Positions 9,994 through 19,126 are shown, counted from the stretch's first letter. The stretch is 24,654 nucleotides of DNA from a virus (IMGVR_UViG_3300021467_000022:1-24654); one strand, 5' to 3'. The notes: generated from the sequence alone by a model not told the origin. Numbers and translations are program-made.

Positions 9994-11082
9994 CTAAATA
10001 CAAACAACCCAGATATTTGCCTTACTAAAAGAACATACTCGATTTATCTTATCCATCACTTCTGCTAATTTATCAGATGTTATATTTCTACTCTTAACTT
10101 CTATATATACATCACAATCCTCCAAATAAAAATCAGGTGTATATGAACGTCTATTCCCATTCTCATCTATGTAAGGAAATCTACAAACCTCATAAAACCA
10201 TTTATATTTATTTTTTGTTAAAAAATCCGCATATTTAGCTTCTGTTTTAGATCTTAACAACAATTTACCTTGATATGGAGAATTATATTCCACAACAGTA
10301 CCATACTGATTTTGTCTATTGTAATTTAAAGCTGCTTGCTCAGATATAATACATCTCCTAACTTTTTCATTCCGTAATCTAGTTTGATCTTCACCAAATA
10401 AACGAACAAACCACCTACTCAAACTGTGCCTATCCATATTTAATTCTTTACTTATCTCATCAAGACTAAAATCACTATAAAAATAAATTTTTAATAGATT
10501 ATACATATAATCAAAATGTTCTTTACAAGTTTTAATTTTTAATGCCATATGTTGATATAATTTATTTAATTTAGTACCACAAACAGGACATACAAACTCC
10601 GCTTTAGTTGTGTCTCTCCTAGATTCTAAATAGCATTTAGAACATAACCCATGACCAGCGTGTGGGTACTTAGTAGTACCGCACTTTATACATTTAGCAA
10701 AAGATAATGACCAATTTCCACTCTTCCTCTCACGTCTACCTCTTCGTCTATTAATTGCTTTGACATGACACCTAATACATCTCCCGTTAGCAGCATATGG
10801 CCTATCAGTTGTACCGCAATCTATACACTTCTCATATTTTCTAGACCACTTAATTAATTTAGCCTTACGCTTCTTATATAATTCTTTCTTATAACATCGA
10901 ATACATAGCCCTTTAGCATTATGTTTATATTTAGTAGTACCACACTTAATACATTTATCATAATAACGTGACCATTTCCCGTTAGCAGTATTACTAGCCA
11001 AACCACGTCGATTATGACCATGTATATAAGTATTATTACCCTTTACTATCTTACCACAGCCACATTTACAGTATTTACGCAT
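9994..11082 (-). CDS. Free-standing homing-type endonuclease: zinc fingers, HTH, PD-(D/E)XK nuclease (362 aa)
   Basis: The N-terminus has CKCGCG and HGHN (5-24), then three near-identical zinc modules at residues 44-63, 86-105 and 131-150, each CIxCGTT followed by H/Y-rich residues and CxxC, each preceded by a WS pair. A further CPVC (165-168) with H178, C186 and H189 follows, then a helix-turn-helix (about 205-230). The C-terminal domain carries the PD-(D/E)XK signature: E281 in SKTEAKYA, D317 in YTPDF, and E328-V-K330 in YIEVKS. This arrangement resembles TnsA/Vsr-like nucleases and PD-(D/E)XK homing enzymes such as the I-Ssp6803I class; the exact family is uncertain. The gene lies between structural genes, overlaps the 533-aa stop by eight bases (ATGCGTAA) and lacks a Shine-Dalgarno, unlike its neighbours. 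It probably cuts gene-junction DNA lacking the insert and spreads by repair. Confidence 0.88.
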   Translation of the reverse strand: MRKYCKCGCGKIVKGNNTYIHGHNRRGLASNTANGKWSRYYDKCIKCGTTKYKHNAKGLCIRCYKKELYKKRKAKLIKWSRKYEKCIDCGTTDRPYAANGRCIRCHVKAINRRRGRRERKSGNWSLSFAKCIKCGTTKYPHAGHGLCSKCYLESRRDTTKAEFVCPVCGTKLNKLYQHMALKIKTCKEHFDYMYNLLKIYFYSDFSLDEISKELNMDRHSLSRWFVRLFGEDQTRLRNEKVRRCIISEQAALNYNRQNQYGTVVEYNSPYQGKLLLRSKTEAKYADFLTKNKYKWFYEVCRFPYIDENGNRRSYTPDFYLEDCDVYIEVKSRNITSDKLAEVMDKINRVCSFSKANIWVVCI

Positions 11083-12676
11083 AATCGAAGAACAAACGAT
11101 ACAATATAGATGAATTAGCTCCAGTTTCAGCTACACCAAGCCTGATATTAAGCCATATAGGATCACTTGTTAATCCGCATAAATTATACTGTCCAATAGA
11201 TTCACTATCATCTGCAGTTCCAACAACACTAAGATTGGCTTTGGTGGCATATAAATAATTAGGTGGAATATCATTGTCTATATCTGCTGGCTGAATATTA
11301 GGGTACCATTCAATTCCATTAGTTGGAGCAGAACCTGCGGTATTATCTGGGCCAACAGTTCCAAACCTAAAATATGTATCATTATTGCCACTTTCGTGAT
11401 GGCTAAAAGTACCGTGACTATTCAAACCAAATTTAACTGTACTCATTTGAACAGCGCCAGATTCAATCTCAAACATGACCGTTTTAACAGCACTTTCAGT
11501 AGAAACTGTAACATTTCCATAATTAAGTTGTGTGATATTATAATTAGCCGGACTTGGACCAGAACAGATAACATAAAAACAATCGCCAGCACCAAGCTCA
11601 TCTGAACCACCGGTCGGATTAAATTTGATTTGTAGGCCTCTAGATCCTAACTGAGTCCATCCTCCAGATACAGTTGTAACTGGAGAAGAACTATCATCCC
11701 CACGATCAGAGCTATAAACATATTGTGCAGTACCTACTGGCGCACTGGCATTAGTTCCCGCTGCATAGTCTGGTTTATAGCATTGTATAGTCCAAGCAGG
11801 GTTACATGTATTAAATACAGCATCACTAAATTTAACCCTTAACCCATATTTACCTATACTATACCAATAATCAGGGTATAACAATTCAACCCAATCAGTT
11901 TGACTATCTACATTAGGAGAACTACTCCATCTCATTCTAGGCACATTTCCAGTGCCTGCTCCCATAGTAGTGCCATTAGTAGTATCTATTTCTATTGTGT
12001 ATTGTATATCAGACGTGTAATTAAAAACACCGCCTGTAGTCAAAGTTCCAGCATATGTATTACTACCACCCTTTGTAGGCGTACCTATTCCTCTAGTAGC
12101 ATCATTATCATTGGTAATAACTATCTTATATACTTCATCAAATAATCCATAATATGTACCAGAAATAGAAACATCACCGGAAAAAGTATATGCTGCTTTT
12201 CCATCAGGAGTAGCAGAGCCACCTTGTTCATACTTAGTTTGAAATCCTAAAACTTGGTGCGCAGAATTAGTACCGCTAACTACAGAGACACTAGAACTGG
12301 AACCAAGGCTCCCAGAATAAATGACAAATCTATTACGTTTAGATATACTACCACTAATCACCACATTTTCCCATCTACAGATGGCATGATCCCAACGAGC
12401 ATCAAACTTTCCTAAATTATGTAATTTTTCAGTAATATCTCTGGCTACAAATCTTGGGTCCAAATTAGTTCCAGAATACAAAGTAATATACGGGCCAGAA
12501 TCTCCATCTATACTCAAATGAAGCCTATTCGTAGTAGGACCAATTGTAATAGTATCACCAGGATCTGATGTTCCAACACAATACCCCCGTGTTCCTTTAC
12601 AACCAGCATTTCTACCATCATCCGCCTCACCTACTGCTGATGGAGAATATTCCACCCATCTAGTAACAGCTACCAT
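11075..12676 (-). CDS. Beta-rich virion structural protein with hook-like domain (533 aa)
   Basis: Start is firm: TAGGAGG at 12684-12690 lies seven bases before ATG. The protein is rich in Gly, Ser, Thr and Asn, as in secreted or virion fibre proteins. Residues 50-150 form a domain also seen in the 315-aa protein and in the giant protein at the window start: a beta hairpin, a helix (VARDITEKLHNLG), a strand FVIYSGSLGSSSSVSVVSG, and a closing LGF. This resembles hook/flagellin insertion-type folds by eye, but no family is confirmed. Residues 160-400 contain repeated strand-rich segments (YKIVITNDND, GLRVKFSDAVFN, GLQIKFNPTGGSDELGAGDCFYV), and 400-533 look like a jelly-roll terminal domain. A tail-fibre or decoration role is inferred. 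Confidence 0.9.
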   Translation of the reverse strand: MVAVTRWVEYSPSAVGEADDGRNAGCKGTRGYCVGTSDPGDTITIGPTTNRLHLSIDGDSGPYITLYSGTNLDPRFVARDITEKLHNLGKFDARWDHAICRWENVVISGSISKRNRFVIYSGSLGSSSSVSVVSGTNSAHQVLGFQTKYEQGGSATPDGKAAYTFSGDVSISGTYYGLFDEVYKIVITNDNDATRGIGTPTKGGSNTYAGTLTTGGVFNYTSDIQYTIEIDTTNGTTMGAGTGNVPRMRWSSSPNVDSQTDWVELLYPDYWYSIGKYGLRVKFSDAVFNTCNPAWTIQCYKPDYAAGTNASAPVGTAQYVYSSDRGDDSSSPVTTVSGGWTQLGSRGLQIKFNPTGGSDELGAGDCFYVICSGPSPANYNITQLNYGNVTVSTESAVKTVMFEIESGAVQMSTVKFGLNSHGTFSHHESGNNDTYFRFGTVGPDNTAGSAPTNGIEWYPNIQPADIDNDIPPNYLYATKANLSVVGTADDSESIGQYNLCGLTSDPIWLNIRLGVAETGANSSILYRLFFDYA

Positions 12677-12683
12677 ATCTAAA

Positions 12684-12690
12684 CCTCCTA
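12684..12690 (-). promoter_or_regulatory. Stop codon fused to ribosome binding site (TAGGAGG)
   Basis: The TAG stop of the 206-aa gene is the first part of TAGGAGG, a near-perfect Shine-Dalgarno seven bases before the 533-aa ATG. A ribosome terminating here sits on the next initiation signal, implying translational coupling. Confidence 0.8.
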
Positions 12691-13308
12691 AGTTGGATTC
12701 TCTATTGTAAATGTAAAACGCAATGGCTTTAATTCATTACCACTAAAATCTTTAACTCCAGAAATGGTAATAGTGTATATACCACCGTAATAAAATATTG
12801 CGTCTTGAGGATAAACAACAGCACCTAAATCAACGCTGGTTATAGGCATAATATATGCCGATAACCTAGTAGACTGTAAATCTTTTGTTTCAAAAGAAAA
12901 AGACTTGCTTTCCAGATTTGGGCATATCACATTATTTCTAGCGAAAATAGATACAACCACCTCGTTGTGAGGACCCCAATCAACCACTTCATTAAATAAT
13001 AAATGGTATCCATATAATAATTCATAATTCTGAGTCTTGACCTCTCCAGATGTACTTTCAGCCCTAAAATCCAAATAAATAGTCCCGCTAGAAACTAAAG
13101 ATGATGGATAATACCTACATTCATAGCCTCCTGGAATACTGACATATGAGGTAGAAACAGGTATACCATCCTTTATAAAATATGTGCCAGAAGTAACAAT
13201 TGAACTACCACTTGTAGTTTCTATTACATTTACTTTGAAATAATCTAGCTCGTCTATCTTTTTCCATTCTTTAATATCTAATGAGAATGAGCTAATTTCA
13301 ATAGCCAT
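12688..13308 (-). CDS. Ig-like virion protein (206 aa)
   Basis: An all-beta protein starts MAIEISSFSLDIKEWKK. The last 60 residues (TSVDLGAVVYPQDAIFYYGG ... VKDFSGNELKPLRFTFTIE) match the ending of bacterial SbsA/Big_5-type Ig domains, in which D-x-x-G-N precedes the final strand. The first 140 residues look like one or two further Ig sandwiches (SGTIYLDFRAESTSGE, NEVVVSIFARNNV). A GGAG site lies thirteen bases before the ATG, a long spacing. The 36-base gap from the 861-aa stop is among the largest here. It follows the three paralogous propeller/Ig proteins and resembles a stand-alone version of their Ig modules. A fibre accessory or linker role is inferred. Confidence 0.88.
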   Translation of the reverse strand: MAIEISSFSLDIKEWKKIDELDYFKVNVIETTSGSSIVTSGTYFIKDGIPVSTSYVSIPGGYECRYYPSSLVSSGTIYLDFRAESTSGEVKTQNYELLYGYHLLFNEVVDWGPHNEVVVSIFARNNVICPNLESKSFSFETKDLQSTRLSAYIMPITSVDLGAVVYPQDAIFYYGGIYTITISGVKDFSGNELKPLRFTFTIENPT

Positions 13309-13345
13309 AAATAGTTTAGCACTCCTATAAATAACAGTTAGTTTA

Positions 13346-15931
13346 TTATTTTAAGCGGTATATTATTGGTATTATTTGAACTTTTCTATCTCTTCCGCCT
13401 ATCTTAACTAAAATGCTATCCTTATCTATACCGGTCCCGTCAACCGCATAAACATTAGCAGAAACCTCAGAAATTTTCCTAGGCACTCCTTTACTACAAG
13501 GATCAGGTACAAAACTTTCTTCATCTATCCAAGGCCCTGAACTACTAATACAGTAAAAACGCCACCCATCAAATAATGTATTCTTATTAATTGATTTGTC
13601 TTGTACAATAAGTGATACTTCTACTGTCTCACCATAGGAAAATTTACTGTTATTAGTATAAGATATATGATAGCCACCAGAAATAGTAGTAGCTATATAA
13701 TTAACACCAACATTATTAACATACAATTCTAACGTATCAATATTAACTCCAACTCCAGCATCCATTATATCAAATGAAACATCAGAATCAATTGGAACAT
13801 CATACTCTTCTCTAGCAGGCAATTCGTTTATAACATACGGACTTTTATAATCCGGAATTATCTTAAACCAATAATCTGTTAATATTATATTAGGAAGCGG
13901 GGCTGTGTCATAAACTTCAATAGAAACATATACAATTGCGTTGTGATGAAAATCGGTTGAAGGATCATACAAAATATCTAAACCTAGTAACCCACCACCA
14001 GCATCAAATGTTGATATTGCACATGAAGAAGTTACATCTATATAATCCGTATCACCTGTGTATGATAATTCACGTACTTTAAATTTAAGTGTTGATTGAT
14101 TCAAACTAAATGCAAAAGGCCTAAGTCTAATATAAATATTAGTATTAACTGGATTTTTCTCCGACCAAAAAGCAGGTACCGCATCTTCAATAAATCTAAA
14201 TTGATCTATTTGGGCCGTATCTTTATGCCCAGATGATTTATGCCTACTAACATATAACTGACTTAATTGAAAATCGTTAGTTTTAGATGCTAATTGCTGA
14301 ATATACATATCTAAATCAACTTCTGGCTGTAACTGCTGTATATAATCAAAACTATCGAAATCTTCTAATTGCTTAATTAATGTAGTCGTATCAGCAGGCG
14401 CCGACGTCCCTCCCCAGTGGCCACCTGGAAATTGGAATCTACTTAAGCATTTCAAGTAAATAGCAGTATCCAATCCTAATAACTGTCGAATATGCGTATT
14501 TAATTCATACTCATCTCGTTTTTGTATTAACTCTTGTAATTCAATTGTAAATCTCTTTAATAATAACAAGTCTAATGAAGACCAAACATATTGACTACCT
14601 GTAAATGAAGATGCTCCATCGGTTTTAGCTTTAATAGTTATAAAAATAGAATCATCATCAGATCCTTCTGGATTAAAATAATTAACATCATATGTTATAG
14701 ATGCTTCACCATCTGCATTAGTTGTAACTTGTCCAGCAGATGAAAACAACCCTACATCTGGTGAATCATAAAAATACACTGTTTTATTATTTAGTCCAAC
14801 GCCAAATTGATCTCGTACTACAACTTTTATAATAACTTGCTGATCATTTAAAACTATACCGTCTGGATCAGCGCTAACTGCTATACTATACGTATAAGGA
14901 GAAATTGAATCCTTTTGATAATTATATGTTGACCAAGACGTGGTAGATTTATTACCATCATCATCAACTAAAGTAATCTTACGCTGTAGACAATAAATCA
15001 CATTATTATCAAAAGCTATATCATAAACTGGAATAATTGTCATTTCATCAGATTCTATGTTATGCAGACATTGCGCTTTAGAAAATTGGCCTTTTTGTAA
15101 ATTATAATATAATAATACCGAACCATTTACAAATCCTACTGATTGATAGTCACGACTCCATGAAGCAGCCCTAACATTGTTAAAAACAGCATTTTGAACT
15201 CCACTCATAACTGTTCCAGTGTTTATATTAACTCGATAATAAGAACCATAATTAGAATTACCATTAAATCCATCATCGCTAAACAAATAAACATCTTTCC
15301 AATAGGTTACAGAATCACCAGCAGTATATTCATATTTCGGAGGAGTAATACCGCTTGCGGTTATATATACCCAACCACCAGATATACTGGTCACTTCAAC
15401 ATATTCAAAAGAATACAAATTATCCGTATCTCCGCTTGGCCCTAATAATAATACATCTCCAGCCTCAATTCCACTATATGTTGTAAGCTTAATTCTTCCT
15501 GTACCAGTAGTAGTAGCCTGATCAAATTCAGTTTCATAATGCTCTACAGCCATAGTATATGAATTGAATCGATATTGACCTGTATTAGATAAATCTATAG
15601 TATCATCTAACACTAACGAACTAAAAGTATTATTTAATTTCCAACGCCTTATTCTAACAGTAGAGTCCGAAACGTGTTCTAATGTAAAAAATGGTAACTC
15701 GTCTCCTAATTGATTAAAAGACAATGACAAATTTCTAGGGCCTACATATTCTAATGCATAAACTTCATTAATGGCTGTATCCAAACTATAGGTTTTTTGC
15801 AAAGTACCAGAATCATTCTTTACTTGTAAAATTCCATTAGTACCCTGCGTATGATCAATACTACAAAACTCCCCGGTTCTAGGGGCTATACAAAAATTCT
15901 GCTGCTGAAACTCCACATTCTCGTACGCCAT
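13346..15931 (-). CDS. Propeller/Ig-like structural paralog with long C-terminal extension (861 aa)
   Basis: This is the third of three tandem paralogs (432, 620 and 861 aa), beginning MAYENVEF. The N-terminal 340 residues carry repeated strand groups (ALEYVGPRNLSLSF, IRRWKLNN, YTMAVEHYETEF, IIPVYDIAFDNNVIYCLQRK) aligned with the paralogs and compatible with a beta-propeller. Residues about 350-440 form a Big_1 invasin-type Ig domain (VVRDQFGVGLNNKTVYF, DVGLF, then DGEASITYD). A helical segment rich in Leu and Gln (about 450-565) is unique to this copy, followed by Ig domains near 580-700 and 695-790; the latter (SPYVINELPAREEYDVPIDS) resembles residues 90-137 of the 171-aa protein. The final 70 residues contain DGTGIDKDSILVKIGG, another Ig-type strand. 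TAGGTGAG serves as stop of the previous gene and binding site here. Likely a surface fibre component. Confidence 0.9.
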   Translation of the reverse strand: MAYENVEFQQQNFCIAPRTGEFCSIDHTQGTNGILQVKNDSGTLQKTYSLDTAINEVYALEYVGPRNLSLSFNQLGDELPFFTLEHVSDSTVRIRRWKLNNTFSSLVLDDTIDLSNTGQYRFNSYTMAVEHYETEFDQATTTGTGRIKLTTYSGIEAGDVLLLGPSGDTDNLYSFEYVEVTSISGGWVYITASGITPPKYEYTAGDSVTYWKDVYLFSDDGFNGNSNYGSYYRVNINTGTVMSGVQNAVFNNVRAASWSRDYQSVGFVNGSVLLYYNLQKGQFSKAQCLHNIESDEMTIIPVYDIAFDNNVIYCLQRKITLVDDDGNKSTTSWSTYNYQKDSISPYTYSIAVSADPDGIVLNDQQVIIKVVVRDQFGVGLNNKTVYFYDSPDVGLFSSAGQVTTNADGEASITYDVNYFNPEGSDDDSIFITIKAKTDGASSFTGSQYVWSSLDLLLLKRFTIELQELIQKRDEYELNTHIRQLLGLDTAIYLKCLSRFQFPGGHWGGTSAPADTTTLIKQLEDFDSFDYIQQLQPEVDLDMYIQQLASKTNDFQLSQLYVSRHKSSGHKDTAQIDQFRFIEDAVPAFWSEKNPVNTNIYIRLRPFAFSLNQSTLKFKVRELSYTGDTDYIDVTSSCAISTFDAGGGLLGLDILYDPSTDFHHNAIVYVSIEVYDTAPLPNIILTDYWFKIIPDYKSPYVINELPAREEYDVPIDSDVSFDIMDAGVGVNIDTLELYVNNVGVNYIATTISGGYHISYTNNSKFSYGETVEVSLIVQDKSINKNTLFDGWRFYCISSSGPWIDEESFVPDPCSKGVPRKISEVSANVYAVDGTGIDKDSILVKIGGRDRKVQIIPIIYRLK

Positions 15932-15934
15932 ATA

Positions 15935-15942
15935 CTCACCTA
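15935..15942 (-). promoter_or_regulatory. Stop codon fused to ribosome binding site (TAGGTGAG)
   Basis: The TAG stop of the 620-aa gene runs directly into AGGTGAG just ahead of the 861-aa ATG at 15931, so both signals share bases. This is the same stop/start economy as at 12684, 4347 and 21948. Confidence 0.65.
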
Positions 15943-17802
15943 ATCAAATTGAGTCGCTGTACCTTCTATAGTAACAGTCCGTATAGCTATACCAGCTTTA
16001 TAATATGTAACGGCCTCTCCTGTGCCAAAAAAATAATCAGTATAGGCTATAGGTATTGTTATAAAACCTACATCATCATCGTCAGTAACAAATACGGGTT
16101 TGTTTACAATCCCGTCGCCATATTGATCGTTTACTATAATACTAATTTTTGCTGTATTAACAGCATTAGCTGGTAAAATAACTGGATATGCAGATACGTT
16201 TATAGTATCAACAAAACGTCTACTAGTAGATAGTACATAGTTATAATCTGACCAGCTATAGTCATGATCATAATAATTAGCTTCTTTTTGTAATCTAAAA
16301 ATGTTAGTATCGTCCACCGCTAAATCATAAATTGTAATAATATCATTATTAGTTTTTGTATTATCTATGGTAGCAGTGGCCAATAAATTCATACTACCAA
16401 TATCCAAAAACTTCAAATTAGTGTCCTTATTATACATTAATAACCACTGCGGTTTAGAGCTAACTCCTTTGATTTTATTAAATGTACATGCCTTAATATT
16501 GTCAAAATCTCCATAGTAAATTTTATCATACATAGTCTCCACTTTATGAATAATAACACAATCTATACCCCAATTATAGCTAGCAGATTGATACTGACGT
16601 CCTTTTATATCATAACTACCAGAAACAGATATATTAAAAATACCAGTTTGGGTTACCCAGCTGTTATCTCCAATATTATGAGCCTTAATATCTATTATAC
16701 CTCCCACACCATCCAATCTAAGCCCTATTTCTTCATCAACGTCATTATCATATGCATCAAATATTACATAATAAGTCCCGACATCAAAATCAACATTAGA
16801 TGCAATAGTATATTCCCAATTGCCAGCTTTATTTGTATGATCTCCAGCCCAATAACCTTTCTCAGTGCTCGATTTATATAGAGACTGTGTCTCTAAAGTT
16901 ATGTTATCTACTCCCCATGAATAAGTACTATCTTCTAATTGCCTACCTTTAATGGTATATGCACCAGAAACTGGTATATATAATAAATTAACTTGAGAAA
17001 CCCAACTATTATTACCTTCTCGCCTCGCTATAACGTCAAAAGTATCACTCGTAGATTCTATACGTAATGCTATTTCATGATCATCATCTGCATCATAAGC
17101 AGAAAATTTTACAGTATAAACCCCTTCATCTAATTCAACACCAGATGCGATAGTATATTCCCACAAACCTGTTTTAGCATTATGATCTCCATCCCAATGA
17201 TAAGAGACCTCTACAGGACTTTCAATTGGATACTTAACTAAATAATCATCTAGTACAATCAAAATATTAACGGCAACGTAAAATTTGTCTCCCTTGTTAT
17301 GTGGATATATTACGCTGTTTTGCAATTGTATAGTGCTGCCACTAATTGAGCTAATATAATTACTCTCTAATAAATCATCTTCACCTAAATAAATTTTAAG
17401 CCCACTACTTAAAATAGGCTCGAAATTATCATCAATTGTAATAAAAGTTTCTCCTCCGCTAATTGTAGTAGATAACGTACTAGTATAATATTCTATAGAA
17501 AACGCCGTACTTGTAAATCCAGGAAATTTATAGCTTTTATCTAATTTACATAAAAAGTTATCAATATACCACCGTTTAATCAATAAATTACTGCCATCCT
17601 GTTCTAACGTCCAAAAAAATAAAGAATCATATTCTAAACTCTCAATAGTATTATCAATTACAGTATCTAATAAATATGTAAAAACAGTATCACCATCGGC
17701 TAATTTTTGATATAACGCATCAGCGCTATCATCAAAAAAATAAAAATAACCTCCATAATATGTCATATTAGGTTTTGAAAATCTTATATTTTCATACGCC
17801 AT
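15940..17802 (-). CDS. Propeller/Ig-like structural paralog with duplicated inserted domain (620 aa)
   Basis: The second tandem paralog starts MAYENIRFSKPN. Residues 15-180 match the 432-aa protein (YGGYFYFFDDSADALYQKLA, LEYDSLFFWTLE, IKRWYIDNFLCKL, FSIEYY). Where that protein has a single loop strand (LYKLDAYTGDYITRY), this one carries two tandem copies of a domain of about 100 residues: copy A 205-305 and copy B 318-419. Both contain WEYTIAS, an acidic D-rich turn (DADDDHEI / DNDVDEEI), NSWV, and YxIKGRQ ending in WGxD. These look like carbohydrate-binding-module-type sandwiches, by eye only. The shared frame resumes at about 425 (KIYYGDFDNIKACTF), and residues 532-616 form the Big_1 Ig domain (IVNDQYGDGIVNKPVFVTDD). 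Its ribosome binding site is weak (GTGGTG). Confidence 0.9.
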   Translation of the reverse strand: MAYENIRFSKPNMTYYGGYFYFFDDSADALYQKLADGDTVFTYLLDTVIDNTIESLEYDSLFFWTLEQDGSNLLIKRWYIDNFLCKLDKSYKFPGFTSTAFSIEYYTSTLSTTISGGETFITIDDNFEPILSSGLKIYLGEDDLLESNYISSISGSTIQLQNSVIYPHNKGDKFYVAVNILIVLDDYLVKYPIESPVEVSYHWDGDHNAKTGLWEYTIASGVELDEGVYTVKFSAYDADDDHEIALRIESTSDTFDVIARREGNNSWVSQVNLLYIPVSGAYTIKGRQLEDSTYSWGVDNITLETQSLYKSSTEKGYWAGDHTNKAGNWEYTIASNVDFDVGTYYVIFDAYDNDVDEEIGLRLDGVGGIIDIKAHNIGDNSWVTQTGIFNISVSGSYDIKGRQYQSASYNWGIDCVIIHKVETMYDKIYYGDFDNIKACTFNKIKGVSSKPQWLLMYNKDTNLKFLDIGSMNLLATATIDNTKTNNDIITIYDLAVDDTNIFRLQKEANYYDHDYSWSDYNYVLSTSRRFVDTINVSAYPVILPANAVNTAKISIIVNDQYGDGIVNKPVFVTDDDDVGFITIPIAYTDYFFGTGEAVTYYKAGIAIRTVTIEGTATQFD

Positions 17803-17813
17803 GTTTACACCAC

Positions 17814-19112
17814 TTATGTCTGTTCAACTCTAGCAGTTATCTTTACTTCACGCGCTGAATCTCCAGAAGTATATACAGTTTCTGCCTTACCTTCACTATC
17901 AGTAACTTTCGGCGTACCGCCAGTAATACTACCAACAGGATCATCTTCAGAAAAATATACAAGCCTACCAGAAACAGGCTGCAAGAACTGGTCTTTAACT
18001 ATAGCTACTATAGTAGAAGTGGCTATAGTATTTGCAGCCAAGACTGCGGGGTATGCCGCTAATGATATAGATGTAACAAATGAATCCAAAGATGATAATA
18101 TATAACTGTATGCACTCCACGTAGTAGATGTGCCATCAGGTATATCTTGAAGTCTATACACATTTTTACTATCCATAGCTAAATCATAAATTGGTATAAC
18201 TGTTCTTTCGTCAGATTGTATATTTTCCATGACCATGGAACCATAATATGGTAATAAGACACCAGATTCCCTCACATTAACAAATAATATATTAGTACTT
18301 TTAACATAACACAAAGTATCTACATCACCATACTGTGTAAAAGACGGTACATTATAAAAGGTGGCCGCAGTTATATTTTTATACGCGCCTCCACCGTACC
18401 TAGTTATATAATCCCCAGTATAGGCGTCCAATTTATACAACGCTCCTCTAGAACTATCAGTCCCATCATAATTATTAAAAACCCACAAATAAGTATAAAA
18501 ATTTATTTTATCTCCATCTGCATAAGTAAACTGTAATGGCTGTTCTAAATCAACTCTATAATCCACAACCCCACTTACCACTGCCCCACTAACTGTTAGT
18601 ACTCCACTCACTGTAACATCTTCTTCTTCACCATTAGAGTTAGGTCCTAAATGCAATCTGAGGCCGTCCCCACTAGTTGTAGTAAAACCCATCAGAATAT
18701 TATCGTCTGAATACTTGGACATATATAAATAAGTACTACCACTACTCGCGGGGTACTTAAATGTTGTATGATAGTGCTCAATAGAAAATGCATTAGAATC
18801 GTACGTATGACTAGCATCATTAGTATATATGAAAGTCTGTTGTAATTTACATAAATAATTATCCAATTTCCATCTTTTAATTCTAATCTCACCAGATGGG
18901 TTTTCTAAAGACCAAAAATACACCCCATCAAATTCGGCGCTTTTAACAGGCTGATCCATAAGCACATCAAAGGGATATGAAAAAGCTGTATTCCCATCAT
19001 CAGTTTTTTGTAATAAATTATCCTGCGCATAATCAAAAGTGAAAAAGTAACCTTTATACACAGTAAAATTAGATTGAGTTGATTTATTTAATTTTATGTT
19101 TTCATTCGCCAT
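17814..19112 (-). CDS. Propeller/Ig-like structural protein, shortest paralog (432 aa)
   Basis: The first and simplest of three tandem paralogs starts MANENIKLNK after AAAGGAG. Residues 18-340 hold repeated strand units (GYFFTFDYAQDNLLQKTDDG, AEFDGVYFWSLE, IRIKRWKLDNYLCKL, AFSIEHYHTTF, LWVFNNYDGTDSSRGALYKL, VIPIYDLAMDSKNVYRLQ) that read like blades of a beta-propeller. Residues about 349-432 are a Big_1 (invasin/intimin-type) Ig domain: ATSTIVAIVKDQFLQPVSG, VYFSEDDPVGSI, then DSEGKAETVYTSGDSAREV. No insertions are present, so this copy probably shows the ancestral layout. It lies 14 bases downstream of the 171-aa gene. A virion surface or fibre role is inferred; there is no enzyme motif. Confidence 0.9.
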   Translation of the reverse strand: MANENIKLNKSTQSNFTVYKGYFFTFDYAQDNLLQKTDDGNTAFSYPFDVLMDQPVKSAEFDGVYFWSLENPSGEIRIKRWKLDNYLCKLQQTFIYTNDASHTYDSNAFSIEHYHTTFKYPASSGSTYLYMSKYSDDNILMGFTTTSGDGLRLHLGPNSNGEEEDVTVSGVLTVSGAVVSGVVDYRVDLEQPLQFTYADGDKINFYTYLWVFNNYDGTDSSRGALYKLDAYTGDYITRYGGGAYKNITAATFYNVPSFTQYGDVDTLCYVKSTNILFVNVRESGVLLPYYGSMVMENIQSDERTVIPIYDLAMDSKNVYRLQDIPDGTSTTWSAYSYILSSLDSFVTSISLAAYPAVLAANTIATSTIVAIVKDQFLQPVSGRLVYFSEDDPVGSITGGTPKVTDSEGKAETVYTSGDSAREVKITARVEQT

Positions 19113-19126
19113 AGATAAGAACTCCT

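Noticed and set aside
13309-13345. TATAAATA-like late promoter in the 206-aa upstream gap
   Set aside because: The match is on the plus strand, away from the gene direction, and AT-rich sequence makes it likely by chance.
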